A stretch of 64,000 bases of DNA from Arthrobacter sp. (GCA_031277795.1 JAITLQ010000018.1:62001-126000); one strand, 5' to 3'; shown: positions 38,260-45,671, numbered from the stretch's first letter. Translations and numbers: made by a program. The notes: a model not told the origin generated them from the sequence alone.

Positions 38260-38463
38260 CTAGGGTTGTCCGGCTGCGAGTTGTTCGAGGCGGGTGATGT
38301 TGACGCGTTGGCCTGCTGGGGCTTCCGTCCAGCGGTCGTCGCGGAATATGGGGCGGGTGGTGGATGGGGCGGGGCGGAGTCGTTCGACGCGTTGACGTGC
38401 TTGCCTGGCGCGCTCGTTGATGGTGCGTTCCCTGGTGGTTGTGGAGCGGTATTCGTACTTCAT
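38260..38463 (-). CDS. Small basic phage protein, unknown
   Basis: 67 residues, starting MKYEYRSTTTRERTINERARQARQ, with a GTGA-free start and AGGAGG at 6 bp. The long basic helix in residues 10-30 and the conserved-looking FRDDRWTEAPAG suggest a nucleic-acid-associated adaptor. It lies just upstream of the initiator gene on the same strand. Confidence 0.7.
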   Translation of the reverse strand: MKYEYRSTTTRERTINERARQARQRVERLRPAPSTTRPIFRDDRWTEAPAGQRVNITRLEQLAAGQP

Positions 38464-38487
38464 GGCTGCCTCCTTTCAGGCATGGAA

Positions 38488-38513
38488 AAGGCCACCCGGT
38501 GTGGGGTGGCCTT
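38488..38513 (-). terminator. Hairpin upstream of the replication unit
   Basis: A 10-bp perfect stem AAGGCCACCC / GGGTGGCCTT with a 6-base loop. A second stem GAAAGCCCCGT / ACGGGGCTTTC (38631-38667) spans the stop codon of the next gene. Both separate that gene from the replication genes. Confidence 0.6.
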
Positions 38514-38640
38514 GGCGGTGATGTATGGTTCTTGCAGTCACGAATCCTTTGGAGCGCTTTAAGCAATCCTTCCGATGCGCACACAGTGGATACAGGCCAA
38601 CGTTGGGCGTTCGAGTGATACCTGTAAACGGAAAGCCCCG

Positions 38641-38883
38641 TCATCCCTTGCGGACAACGGGGCTTTCTGCTTCGTCCGCCCCGGTGATGGTGACGGCTTC
38701 GTGGGGGCTGAAGAAGAGAACGACGTCGTCCGGTTCGGCCTTGTAGCAGACCTCAACGTTGATGCCGTCGTGCCAGATGTCCCGGATGATGTGGCGCTCA
38801 CCGTTGGGCAGCAGGATCGTCCGCCCGATGTCGGCCCCGCTGAGGAATCTTGCGTCGCGCACACTGCCGGCCCGCTCACTCAT
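38641..38883 (-). CDS. Small phage protein, unknown
   Basis: 80 residues, beta-rich: DIGRTILLPNGERHIIRDIWHDG, CYKAEPDDVVLFFSPHEAVTITG. The pattern is that of a small barrel. The start overlaps the upstream stop codon (ATGA). The stop codon lies inside a terminator stem. No function is recognised. Confidence 0.7.
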   Translation of the reverse strand: MSERAGSVRDARFLSGADIGRTILLPNGERHIIRDIWHDGINVEVCYKAEPDDVVLFFSPHEAVTITGADEAESPVVRKG

Positions 38884-39262
38884 CGCCGGCCCCGATGCTG
38901 GTGGCGCGGTCGTTGAGCCAGTGGTAGACGTGGATAGTTGCTCGTCCGTTGACCATGAACGGCAGGTCGTACTCGGGCAGTTCCGCCGCCGCGTCCCGGA
39001 GTGCCTTCGCGGCTACCTCCCGATCACGGGCGGCGAGCCTCTCGCGCAGGATCTCCCCGATTTTCAGAGCGCAGTGCTCGGCGTCCTCTTGGTCGAGATG
39101 CATGAAGCCACGCTCATCCTGGTACTCGGCATAGAAGATTGGGTTGTCCCGAATCGCCTTCGCTGCGTCCATCTCGAACGCGGTGAGCGGCGAACCGTTG
39201 TGAGTTTCGGTGACAGTCTTCGCGCCGAAGTAGTCTTCGGTGCTGGGTGTCTGGTCGGTCAT
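38876..39262 (-). CDS. Phage protein, unknown
   Basis: 128 residues with AAAGGA before the ATG at 39262. It is acidic at the N-terminus and helical (DAEHCALKIGEILRERLAARDREVAAKALRDAA), ending YDLPFMVNGRATIHVYHWLNDRA. Such helix-plus-strand proteins are common in actinophage early regions. No motif points to a role. The leftmost gene of a two-gene unit divergent from the CsbD-like gene. Confidence 0.7.
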   Translation of the reverse strand: MTDQTPSTEDYFGAKTVTETHNGSPLTAFEMDAAKAIRDNPIFYAEYQDERGFMHLDQEDAEHCALKIGEILRERLAARDREVAAKALRDAAAELPEYDLPFMVNGRATIHVYHWLNDRATSIGAGDE

Positions 39263-39363
39263 GGCTGGTCCTTTCAAGGCTGGTTGAGGGTTTTCTCAGG
39301 GTGGCTGGATACGTTCGTTGGTGTCGGCGGATCCGTCGATGTAGCTGTTTCAGAGGAGATGTC

Positions 39364-39558
39364 ATGGGATTCGAAGAGGCCAAGGACAAGATCGCTGGCA
39401 AGGCTAAGGAAGCTTTCGGCAAGGTCACGGGGGACAAGGAGACTGAGGCCGAGGGTGCTGCGCAGGCTGCGTCTGCTGGTGCCAAGGAGAAGGTCAACGA
39501 TGCTGTCGATTCCGTGAAGGGTGCCGTGAAGGGCCTCAAGGGAGACGGCGACAAGTAG
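39364..39558 (+). CDS. CsbD-like stress-response protein
   Basis: 64 residues, clearly CsbD-like: MGFEEAKDKIAGKAKEAFGK, then TGDKETEAEGAAQAA and a repeated helical unit VNDAVDSVKGAVKGL. CsbD proteins are small, hydrophilic and made under stress in many bacteria; their exact role is unsettled. Here the gene is monocistronic, plus-strand, with GAGGAG before the ATG and its own terminator. It is not a normal phage function and is a likely lysogenic-conversion gene (moron). Confidence 0.9.
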   Translation: MGFEEAKDKIAGKAKEAFGKVTGDKETEAEGAAQAASAGAKEKVNDAVDSVKGAVKGLKGDGDK

Positions 39559-39570
39559 CTGACTGGCAGG

Positions 39571-39608
39571 AGGCGCCTGGACCCCGTTTTGGTGGGGTCT
39601 GGGCGCCT
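39571..39608 (+). terminator. Terminator of the CsbD-like gene
   Basis: A long stem AGGCGCCtGGACCCC / GGGGTCtGGGCGCCT with loop GTTTTGGT and a T-rich end (TTTGT), 12 bp after the stop codon. Confidence 0.8.
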
Positions 39609-39611
39609 TTG

Positions 39612-39695
39612 TCATGCCCGGGGTCGGCGCCGCAGGGTGGTGCGGCCTTGGCTGGGTGAGGGGATGCGGAGGAGCCAGCGCAGGAAGGCAGTCAT
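39612..39695 (-). CDS. Tiny basic ORF (27 residues)
   Basis: ATG overlaps the stop codon of the upstream gene (ATGA), with GAAAGGA before it. The product MTAFLRWLLRIPSPSQGR is hydrophobic then basic. Supported only by coupling and ribosome binding site; could be a chance ORF. Confidence 0.4.
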   Translation of the reverse strand: MTAFLRWLLRIPSPSQGRTTLRRRPRA

Positions 39696-39928
39696 GGGGT
39701 GTCCTTTCGGTAGGTGCGGATGAGGGATTTTGCCTTACGATGCCACGGCCTTACCTGCCGCCACCCGATGGCTGGCCCCGCGTGCTCGGCATACCAGGAT
39801 TTGCAGACCCACCACGTTTTGCATTTGGGGCACTGGGCCACAGCGCCGTCCAGGTCGTCCGTGGGGGTCGGCAGGGAGCATTTGTGGACGGCGGGGCGGT
39901 TCGGCTTGATGACGACTGCCTCGTTCAT
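39692..39928 (-). CDS. Small zinc-knuckle phage protein, unknown
   Basis: 78 residues. One CxxC (QCPKCKTWWVC) plus an upstream HKC and a later H suggest a single zinc site. The remainder is basic (WRQVRPWHRKAKSLIRTYRKD). It is preceded by an overlapping upstream gene (ATGA) and AAAGGG. Similar small zinc proteins are frequent in actinophage early operons. Confidence 0.7.
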   Translation of the reverse strand: MNEAVVIKPNRPAVHKCSLPTPTDDLDGAVAQCPKCKTWWVCKSWYAEHAGPAIGWRQVRPWHRKAKSLIRTYRKDTP

Positions 39929-40077
39929 GGGGTGCCCTTTCGGGTGAGTAGTTGGGCGAGTTTGAGTGCGTCGGCCCAGGAGTCAGTGCTCCAGGTCGTG
40001 CCGTCATAGGTGACTCCCCAGATGACCGTGTAGTCGAACGTGGGGAAGATCCAGATGTGGTGGATGCGCGGCTTCAT
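39925..40077 (-). CDS. Small phage protein, unknown
   Basis: 50 residues (KPRIHHIWIFPTFDYTVIWG then SWADALKLAQLLTRKG). Overlaps both neighbours by 4 bp (ATGA each). Strands followed by a helix; no recognised motif. Confidence 0.6.
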   Translation of the reverse strand: MKPRIHHIWIFPTFDYTVIWGVTYDGTTWSTDSWADALKLAQLLTRKGTP

Positions 40078-40361
40078 CCCCGCCCCTTCCGCCCGTTGTG
40101 CAGCAGAGGGCGGCGGGTGAGGCGTCCAGAGGCGCAGGGGCAATCCTCGGCGTAGCCAGGCGGAATCATGATTGCGGCCCAGCAGTCGCCCGCGTCGTGC
40201 ACGCCATGACCGCATGCGCCGCAGGAGTGCGCCTCGCATGACTCGACCAGTTCGGCGTGGATGCAATCGGTGCCATTCCGCGACCAGAAGCACCGCTGGC
40301 AGGCCCCAGCTGGGACGTGGTTGTCCTCGCTGCCGTAGTAGTAGTGGCGAGACTTCCTCAC
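40074..40361 (-). CDS. Cysteine-rich phage protein, likely zinc-binding
   Basis: 95 residues, GTG start with AAGGAGG. Eight or more cysteines and several histidines (CQRCFW, CIHAELVESCEAHSCGACGHG, CPCASG) predict two or three zinc sites. The end overlaps the next start. Function unknown; a regulator or nucleic-acid-binding adaptor is possible. Confidence 0.65.
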   Translation of the reverse strand: MRKSRHYYYGSEDNHVPAGACQRCFWSRNGTDCIHAELVESCEAHSCGACGHGVHDAGDCWAAIMIPPGYAEDCPCASGRLTRRPLLHNGRKGRG

Positions 40362-40699
40362 GCTTTCCCCTCCTTGATCGCGGCGATGATGGCGGCGTGT
40401 GAGTCTCGGAAGCGGTCTCGCCATTCCTCCGACCAAGTCGTGCCGGGGTCCCAGTCTTTCCAGTGCTTACCGACCGGGGATGCCTCACGTTCCTTCTCGT
40501 ACAGCGCCTTCGCCCCTGCTTCGACGGCGGTGTCGGGCAGGTCGGCCAAGACGGTGAGCACGGCGTCGGCGCGGGCGAGGTAGAGGTCTCGAAGGGCTCC
40601 GGGTGCGAGGGTGTTCCACCCGGCCCCCATCCCGGCGCGAGCCATATCGTGATCCCACAGTGCTTCGGCGATGCGTTCCCGCATGGTGTTGTCGGTCAT
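40358..40699 (-). CDS. Phage protein, unknown
   Basis: 113 residues with AGGAAGG before the ATG. It is helical and starts MRERIAEALWDHDMARAGMG, then LYLARADAVLTVLADLPDTAVEAGAKALYEKE. This resembles small proteins frequently found in actinophages without known role. First gene of a coupled chain of small genes. Confidence 0.7.
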   Translation of the reverse strand: MTDNTMRERIAEALWDHDMARAGMGAGWNTLAPGALRDLYLARADAVLTVLADLPDTAVEAGAKALYEKEREASPVGKHWKDWDPGTTWSEEWRDRFRDSHAAIIAAIKEGKA

Positions 40700-40723
40700 G
40701 ATCGTTCCTTCCTGGTCGTTGGG

Positions 40724-40735
40724 TAGGGTCGGCGC
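40724..40735 (+). promoter_or_regulatory. Leaderless promoter -10 (first of a pair)
   Basis: TAGGGT followed by CGGCGC and the ATG at 40736. No ribosome binding site. The gene at 41008 has the same arrangement (TATCCT + GGGCGC). Confidence 0.45.
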
Positions 40736-40945
40736 ATGCGTGTGACCAAAGGTGGGGCTGCTACGACCGCAGGCATCGGCGCCATGAGCTTGATTGGCTC
40801 AGCGGTTGCCTCATTCGCACCCCGAGGCCCCGCCCAAGATGCCCCGCTGGGCCTCCCGTTCTTCTTGGTCACTGGCGGCCTGAGCGTCCTGGTTTTGCTG
40901 GGCGCAGGCATCGCGTGGCTCTGGCTGCGCAAACGCGAGGAGTGA
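40736..40945 (+). CDS. Small two-helix membrane protein
   Basis: 69 residues. Two transmembrane segments (TTAGIGAMSLIGSAVASFA and LGLPFFLVTGGLSVLVLLGAG, ending WLWLRKREE). It is plus-strand and probably leaderless. Similar in length and topology to the next gene but not clearly homologous. As a lysogen-expressed membrane protein it could act in exclusion or host change; nothing in the sequence proves it. Confidence 0.6.
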   Translation: MRVTKGGAATTAGIGAMSLIGSAVASFAPRGPAQDAPLGLPFFLVTGGLSVLVLLGAGIAWLWLRKREE

Positions 40946-40995
40946 GCTCGTTCCCGCATGGGCAGGTCAGGCGCGGTCATGGGGTCACCGCCTCG

Positions 40996-41007
40996 TATCC
41001 TGGGCGC
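40996..41007 (+). promoter_or_regulatory. Leaderless promoter -10 (second of a pair)
   Basis: TATCCT, 6 bases (GGGCGC), then the ATG at 41008. The six-base spacing equals that at 40724. Confidence 0.45.
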
Positions 41008-41220
41008 ATGACTCGACGACGCAGGATCGACCCCGACGCGTTCGGCGTGGTCGCCGCCCTCGGGTTCTTCGCGGCGTTCGCCGGCGTCATCACCTGGTTC
41101 GCGGGCGTCCGCGGCACACCGCCTGGCAGCGCGCTGTCCGCGTGGCTGATGATCGTCGGCATGGTCGTGTGCATCGTGTTCGGGCTGGTCACGCTCATCC
41201 TCCGGCGACGGGCCCGCTGA
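41008..41220 (+). CDS. Small two-helix membrane protein
   Basis: 70 residues: basic N-terminus MTRRRRIDPDAFG, then VVAALGFFAAFAGVITWFAG and LMIVGMVVCIVFGLVTLIL, ending in RRRAR. Basic termini suggest both face the cytoplasm. Leaderless start. No family can be assigned; together with 40736 it forms an unusual pair in a region otherwise on the minus strand. Confidence 0.65.
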   Translation: MTRRRRIDPDAFGVVAALGFFAAFAGVITWFAGVRGTPPGSALSAWLMIVGMVVCIVFGLVTLILRRRAR

Positions 41221-41227
41221 ACCCCGC

Positions 41228-41506
41228 TCACTGCCCCTCCTCCGTGTTGTTCTCGCCGGCGTCAGCCGCGATCAGCGCTTGGATGGTCAGGGCCGAGGTG
41301 TTCGCGTTGATGGCCAGCACGACGGCCTTGAGAAGACCGATCTGGGCCATGTCCATGGCGGCACGGACCTCGTTCGTGGTCCACTCTTCGCCGTCTTCAA
41401 CAAGCTCCTGCAGGGCCTCGCCAACGCCGTCCATGGCGTCCTTGACGGGCTTGTTCAGGGCCTCGGCGTTCTCGAGGATGATCTTCGGGGTGATGGGCAT
41501 GGTCAT
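41228..41506 (-). CDS. Small helical phage protein, unknown
   Basis: 92 residues with GGAAGG before the ATG. Helical and acidic: ILENAEALNKPVKDAMDGVG, then VRAAMDMAQIGLLKAVVLAINANT. It is convergent with the membrane-protein gene 8 bp away. The pattern is seen in small tail or early proteins; its place here gives no clue to function. Confidence 0.65.
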   Translation of the reverse strand: MTMPITPKIILENAEALNKPVKDAMDGVGEALQELVEDGEEWTTNEVRAAMDMAQIGLLKAVVLAINANTSALTIQALIAADAGENNTEEGQ

Positions 41507-41642
41507 GCCGCCTTCCTGTAGTGGTGGTTGGGTGGTACGTGCCTGCCCGCGGAGTTGAACCGCGGGGGCCGGCCGGATCCGGGCGGGCTGAAGCCCGAAC
41601 GAACCAACGTGAAGTGAGACCTGGTCATCTATGGGCCAATCT

Positions 41643-41661
41643 ATTGACGTTCTCCGTCAAT
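41643..41661. promoter_or_regulatory. Palindrome upstream of the secreted-protein gene
   Basis: ATTGACG-TTCTC-CGTCAAT, a 7-bp perfect inverted repeat with 5-bp centre, 95 bp before the ATG at 41756. TTGACG in the left arm would suit a -35 box, but no clear -10 follows at 17 bp. Likely an operator or promoter element. Confidence 0.45.
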
Positions 41662-41755
41662 CGATTCCGCAACGATCGTGCAACGGGTCTTGATTCCCCT
41701 GTCTCGGGCCGCTTTCGTGGGTCTCGTCATACGAAATTCGGACTTGGAGGAAAGC

Positions 41756-42481
41756 ATGTCGCTGAAGAAGAAATTCGCTGGGATTTGCATGGGAATGGGC
41801 CTGGCTCTTGCCCCAATTGCTGGAGGCCTCGCCGTGGCTCCGGTGGCCGCGGCCGAGACGATCACAAGCTCGGAGATCGCGGCAGTGACTGCCGATTGGA
41901 CGGCACATGGCGTGCCTTCTAGCCAGCAAACTCAACTCCTCGCGAAACTCCAGTCCGGCCAGCCCTTGGATGCCTTCAAGGGCATCGCACCCGTGGCCAC
42001 CGAGACGCACGAGACCGCTCGTAACGTCCAGGAAATCGACCGCTTTGCCGATGGCTCCTACGTTGTCCGTACGCTGGACAAGGCGCCGGAAGCGGGTCCG
42101 CGAGCGGGCGGCGCATCCAGCGGAGGGGTCACTCCGAAAGCCAGCCTCACCGGGTGCCAGTCAAGCAGTGGAAGTGGCTACCGCACGTTCTCCGGATGCA
42201 CGGTCGCGAACAACTTCTCAGGCGTAATCAACCTCGGGTTTATTGCTAGCTACCAGCTGGTGCAGGGCCAGGGAGGGAAGATCACCTACGTCGGTAATGC
42301 GACTCAGAACTGTGCAGTCGTGAGCTGCTCGACTCCGACGACGAAGATCATCAAGCAGAACTCGGATAGCGAGCCTGCTGTTGCACAGGCGCAGTCTCGA
42401 GTGCAGGCGGCTTGGGGAAGCTGGGAGGTCTGGGTTCAGATTCGAGTGACCTCCACTGGCGCTTCTGCGCACAACTCCTAA
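41756..42481 (+). CDS. Secreted protein of prophage (lysogenic-conversion candidate)
   Basis: 241 residues with a clear Sec signal peptide: SLKKKFAGICMGMGLALAPI continuing to a VAAAE cleavage site near residue 35. The mature part begins helical, then becomes beta-rich with four cysteines that probably form two disulphide bonds (TGCQSSSGSGY, SGCTVAN, NCAVVSC). GGAGGAAA lies before the ATG. It is plus-strand, outside the phage operons, and followed 9 bp later by a membrane protein gene. It may alter the host surface or act on other bacteria. No known family recognised. Confidence 0.8.
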   Translation: MSLKKKFAGICMGMGLALAPIAGGLAVAPVAAAETITSSEIAAVTADWTAHGVPSSQQTQLLAKLQSGQPLDAFKGIAPVATETHETARNVQEIDRFADGSYVVRTLDKAPEAGPRAGGASSGGVTPKASLTGCQSSSGSGYRTFSGCTVANNFSGVINLGFIASYQLVQGQGGKITYVGNATQNCAVVSCSTPTTKIIKQNSDSEPAVAQAQSRVQAAWGSWEVWVQIRVTSTGASAHNS

Positions 42482-42490
42482 GGTAGAGGC

Positions 42491-42742
42491 ATGATGATCT
42501 ACGCAGCGAACGAGGCATCCAATCCGACTCTTGGCGGATTCCCAACTGTGATTTCAGCACTGGCGGCAGTGCTTGTGGTCGCGCTTCTTGCCTGGGCCCT
42601 GGTTGCCATCCTTCGCGCTGGGCATGTCTCTACGCCGGCACGGTGGCTCTTGGCTTTGCTGGCCGTGGCCGTCCCGATCTTCGGGCCGCTGATCGTTGGG
42701 ATTTGGCTCTACCGATCACGAGTCCAAGCGTCGACACTCTGA
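42491..42742 (+). CDS. Two-helix membrane protein, PLD-nuclease-N/superinfection-immunity-like topology
   Basis: 83 residues with two hydrophobic helices (VISALAAVLVVALLAWALVA and LLALLAVAVPIFGPLIVGIW). The VPIFGPLIVGIWLYR ending recalls the PLDc_N and Imm superinfection domain pattern. It follows the secreted protein by 9 bp, and the two likely form an operon. A role in superinfection exclusion or as immunity partner of the secreted protein is conceivable but unproven. Confidence 0.65.
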   Translation: MMIYAANEASNPTLGGFPTVISALAAVLVVALLAWALVAILRAGHVSTPARWLLALLAVAVPIFGPLIVGIWLYRSRVQASTL

Positions 42743-42754
42743 CGGTGAACGGGT

Positions 42755-42783
42755 CGGGCTCCGGGCTTTACGCCTGGAGCCCG
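42755..42783 (+). terminator. Terminator of the secreted/membrane protein operon
   Basis: Stem CGGGCTCCgGGC / GCCtGGAGCCCG with loop TTTAC, 13 bp after the stop codon, between convergent genes. Confidence 0.6.
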
Positions 42784-42815
42784 AGCCGTTCTTGTAACTG
42801 GCCGGTTGCTAGCGG

Positions 42816-43850
42816 CTACTTGGCGGTCTTGGTCGGCACGTTCAGCAGCGGCGTGGACTCACCGTCGGTGATGATCAGCTGGCCCTTCTCAGCGGCGATC
42901 TTGAGCGCGTCGATGTACTGCTGCTGCAGCACCTCCGGCGTCAGCGCCTTTGAGCGGGCCTCGTTGGCTTTGGCCTCACCCTGGGCCTGCACCAGCGCGG
43001 TCTTCGCCTCGTTCTCCGCCGTGACGGTCTTGGCCTTGGCTTCCTCGGCGCGGGTGCGCTCGGCCGTGAGGTTGTTGAACCGCTCCGTGATCTGGTCCGG
43101 GTAGCGGATCTCCTGCAGGGCCACCTGCACGCTCGTGACGCCCCAGCGCTCCCAGCGGGCGGCGAGCGCCTGCTGGATGCCGTCGCTGATCTTGGAGCGC
43201 TGGGTGAGGACCTCCACGGTGGAGTAGGCCGAGGGGACGGTGCGGACGGTGGCGCGGATGTCCTGCTCGATCAGGCGCGAGCGGAAGTTCTCTTGCGTCT
43301 TGTACTCGCGGTAGATGTCCTCGATCTTGTCCGGGCGGATCGAGTACGTGACCACGACGTCCACGTTGCCGGCGGCGGAGTCCTTGTCCGTGAACGTGAT
43401 CTGGTTGCCGGTGGGCTTGCCACCATTGAAGTCCGACTGCCCATCCCCGATGTAGGAGGCGATGTTGTTGCGCGTGTCGAAGTTGATGGCAGACACCCAG
43501 GGCGCCTTGAAGCTGATGCCCGGGGTGATGTCGGAGCCGACGAGCTCACCGGTGAATGAGCGCAGCGCCTTCGCCTCACCCTCGTCCTGCGTGTACGCCG
43601 CAGAGAAGAACGTCAGCACCAGAGCGAGAACAGCCGCAGCACCAGCGACGATCCGCAGCGCACCGACCGGAGCCGGCACAGGCACACGAGGAGGCGTGTA
43701 CCGGTAGCTGTCCGAACGCTCCTCGTACTGCTTGAGCTTGGACTTGTACGCCTCTTCGGCCGCCGCATTGTGGCGACGGAACCGGGCAGAGACAACGAAC
43801 GCCGCGACAGCGACGAGGGCGAAGATGATCGCCAGAATGAACCAAAACAC
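42816..43850 (-). CDS. SPFH/prohibitin-family membrane protein
   Basis: 344 residues. Two transmembrane segments near the N-terminus (FWFILAIIFALVAVAAFVVSA and about 70-90), a linker with YRYTPPRVPVPAP, then an SPFH domain (LRSFTGELVGSDITPGISFK through VVVTYSIRPDKIEDIYREY). A long C-terminal helix (NNLTAERTRAEEAKAKTVTAENEAK) follows. Phage SPFH proteins exist in actinophages; they may organise the membrane around phage processes. It is transcribed in the early direction between recombination and accessory genes. Confidence 0.88.
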   Translation of the reverse strand: MFWFILAIIFALVAVAAFVVSARFRRHNAAAEEAYKSKLKQYEERSDSYRYTPPRVPVPAPVGALRIVAGAAAVLALVLTFFSAAYTQDEGEAKALRSFTGELVGSDITPGISFKAPWVSAINFDTRNNIASYIGDGQSDFNGGKPTGNQITFTDKDSAAGNVDVVVTYSIRPDKIEDIYREYKTQENFRSRLIEQDIRATVRTVPSAYSTVEVLTQRSKISDGIQQALAARWERWGVTSVQVALQEIRYPDQITERFNNLTAERTRAEEAKAKTVTAENEAKTALVQAQGEAKANEARSKALTPEVLQQQYIDALKIAAEKGQLIITDGESTPLLNVPTKTAK

Positions 43851-43942
43851 GAGAGTGTTCCTTTCGTAGGGAAAACAAAAAGCCCCGGCAGGCGCCGAGG
43901 CTTGAGGAAAAACAGGACAGATCAGATCAAGGGGTGGACGGC

Positions 43943-44248
43943 CTACAACGGGTTTTCTCCACGCACCACCATGGCTTGGCGGTTCTCCACGTCCCAGACC
44001 GCCTGCGCCGTGTCGAGGTTCTCCTCAACCACGGCCTCCGGCAACGGGACGTGGAACGACTGCACACCATCAGCGCGATGCTCGATCAGCCCGCGCCCCT
44101 TGGCCATCTTCGACACGTTGTGCAGCCACGCCACCGTGTCCACATCGCCGTGCTCAACGATGGTGCGCAAGTTGAAGCTCAACAGCTCCACCCCACGCAA
44201 ACCCACCGGCAAATCCTCGACCACCTCGGGCCGCTTCGTCGCGCTCAC
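43943..44248 (-). CDS. Phage protein, unknown (recombination region)
   Basis: 101 residues, GTG start overlapping the preceding stop codon. It includes VELLSFNLRTIVEHGDVDTVAWLHNV and ends FHVPLPEAVVEENLDTAQAVWDVE. Mixed alpha/beta, no known motif. Coupling to the next gene suggests a function in the recombination/early block. Confidence 0.65.
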   Translation of the reverse strand: MSATKRPEVVEDLPVGLRGVELLSFNLRTIVEHGDVDTVAWLHNVSKMAKGRGLIEHRADGVQSFHVPLPEAVVEENLDTAQAVWDVENRQAMVVRGENPL

Positions 44249-44841
44249 TGCTGCTCTCCGTTCTGGTTGTCTTCGCGTACTGCGGCGAGGATCTTCTGCG
44301 CGTCCTCAGCGCTGATCTGGTTCGGGTGCGCCCACTCGGAACCGATGACCTGCCCGGCAACGACCAGCAGCGCAGGCCCGTCGCCCTCGTACCCGGCCTC
44401 GCTGAGCGCGTTGCGGATCGCCTGCCATTGCGCGGCCCACGGCTCCGTGGCCGGCTCAGCCAGCACGTCCACGTGGTGCTGCTTGACCTTCTTCTGGCTG
44501 ATGCGGACGGGGATCGTGAACGGCTTGTCGATGTGCGACATCGCCACGACCTCCACACCACCGACCGCCTCGCCGCCGAACATGACCTCGGGGTTGTTCA
44601 CGAGCTTCACGAGCCGGCCAACCCACACGTTGCCCTCCGTGCCCCAGGCACTGGCGATGACCCGCAGCATGCCCTTCGACGGCTTCCACGGCCTGCCTTC
44701 CATGCCGACCAGATCCACCACCACAGGCTTGCTCTGGTCGCCCGGACGCACATCCTTGATCGTCACAACGATGGGCGCGCCAGACAGATCGCTGGCGTTG
44801 AGCTGGTCGGACTTAGCCACAAGGGCTCTCGAGATGTCCAT
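44245..44841 (-). CDS. Recombination-associated phage protein (partner of YqaJ exonuclease)
   Basis: 198 residues. It begins ISRALVAKSDQLNASDLSG, continues VVTIKDVRPGDQSKPVVVDLVGMEGRPW and MLRVIASAWG, and ends in a helical, acidic tail. Proteins of this pattern are found beside YqaJ/RecB-like exonucleases in actinophages and are thought to bind single-stranded DNA or the annealing complex. It overlaps the exonuclease stop codon (TGATG). No direct homology to RecT is visible. Confidence 0.7.
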   Translation of the reverse strand: MDISRALVAKSDQLNASDLSGAPIVVTIKDVRPGDQSKPVVVDLVGMEGRPWKPSKGMLRVIASAWGTEGNVWVGRLVKLVNNPEVMFGGEAVGGVEVVAMSHIDKPFTIPVRISQKKVKQHHVDVLAEPATEPWAAQWQAIRNALSEAGYEGDGPALLVVAGQVIGSEWAHPNQISAEDAQKILAAVREDNQNGEQQ

Positions 44842-45671
44842 CAGAACGTGATCTCCATTTCCGGGAAGTGGTCGATGCGCTCGGTCAAGGGGCGACCCTC
44901 GATGCGCTTGAGGTAGGTGGACACGATGTCCTCGATCAGCGCGTCGGCTTCCTTACCGATGCTGACGAGGGCTTCCTGCCATGCCGGATCCGGGAGGATC
45001 CGCGTGTCGTACAGGTGCATTCCGCCCGCATAGGACACGTAGTCCAGCCAGGAGCGACCCGACACGAGCAGGCCCGTCTGGATCTGCGCCACGTTCTCTG
45101 CCGGCGGCTCGTCTTCGAGCACCGTGGCGACCTGCACGTGCGGTTTCCTCGACTTGATCTCGATCAGCCCGTCATCAGCCACGAGGCCATCGGGGGAGTA
45201 GCCGAGCTTGAAGCCCCACTTGTCCTCGACCATGAAGCCGATCTCCTGCACGGTGACCTTGTGGGCGTCCGCGTAGGCTGCTCGGGCGTATGGCTCATCC
45301 AACGTCCCGCGCTCCATGTCTCGGCTCGGGAAGATGCGCTCGACGTGCTGGGTGATGCGCTCAGCGGCAAGGGTCAGCAGCAGGCGGCGCGCCGTGAGAC
45401 CGTCGTCCAGCCGGTACACGGGCGGCAGGTCGTAGGTGTTCAGCGTCCGCTCATCATGGATCGTCTTGATCGGCACTGGCGTCTTCCGCGCCAGGCTCAC
45501 GCACGGGTCACCGGCCGCGGCCTCGCACTTGGGGCACGCCACTGTGACAGCATCCGGCGCCGTCTTCCTGATGAGCTGGCCAATCGCGGATGCGGTGATG
45601 ATCCCGCACCGTGCCTGCAACCACTCGTCCGTGCCCTGCTCCAACTTCTCGTACACCTTCAGCGCCATCAC
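44841..45671 (-). CDS. YqaJ-like viral recombinase exonuclease with inserted zinc motif
   Basis: 276 residues. The N-terminus has the YqaJ signature QGTDEWLQARCGIITASAIGQL. The nuclease core shows ERGTLDEPYARAAYAD, LGYSPDGLVADDGLIEIKSRKPH (D-x(n)-E-x-K) and VAQIQTGLLVSGRSWLDYVSY. Between the first two parts is an inserted segment (about 38-75) with CPKCEAAAGDPC and H, a zinc-ribbon-like piece. It resects DNA ends for phage recombination. The insertion is unusual for YqaJ enzymes but is a motif seen in actinobacterial nucleic-acid proteins. Confidence 0.9.
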   Translation of the reverse strand: MMALKVYEKLEQGTDEWLQARCGIITASAIGQLIRKTAPDAVTVACPKCEAAAGDPCVSLARKTPVPIKTIHDERTLNTYDLPPVYRLDDGLTARRLLLTLAAERITQHVERIFPSRDMERGTLDEPYARAAYADAHKVTVQEIGFMVEDKWGFKLGYSPDGLVADDGLIEIKSRKPHVQVATVLEDEPPAENVAQIQTGLLVSGRSWLDYVSYAGGMHLYDTRILPDPAWQEALVSIGKEADALIEDIVSTYLKRIEGRPLTERIDHFPEMEITF

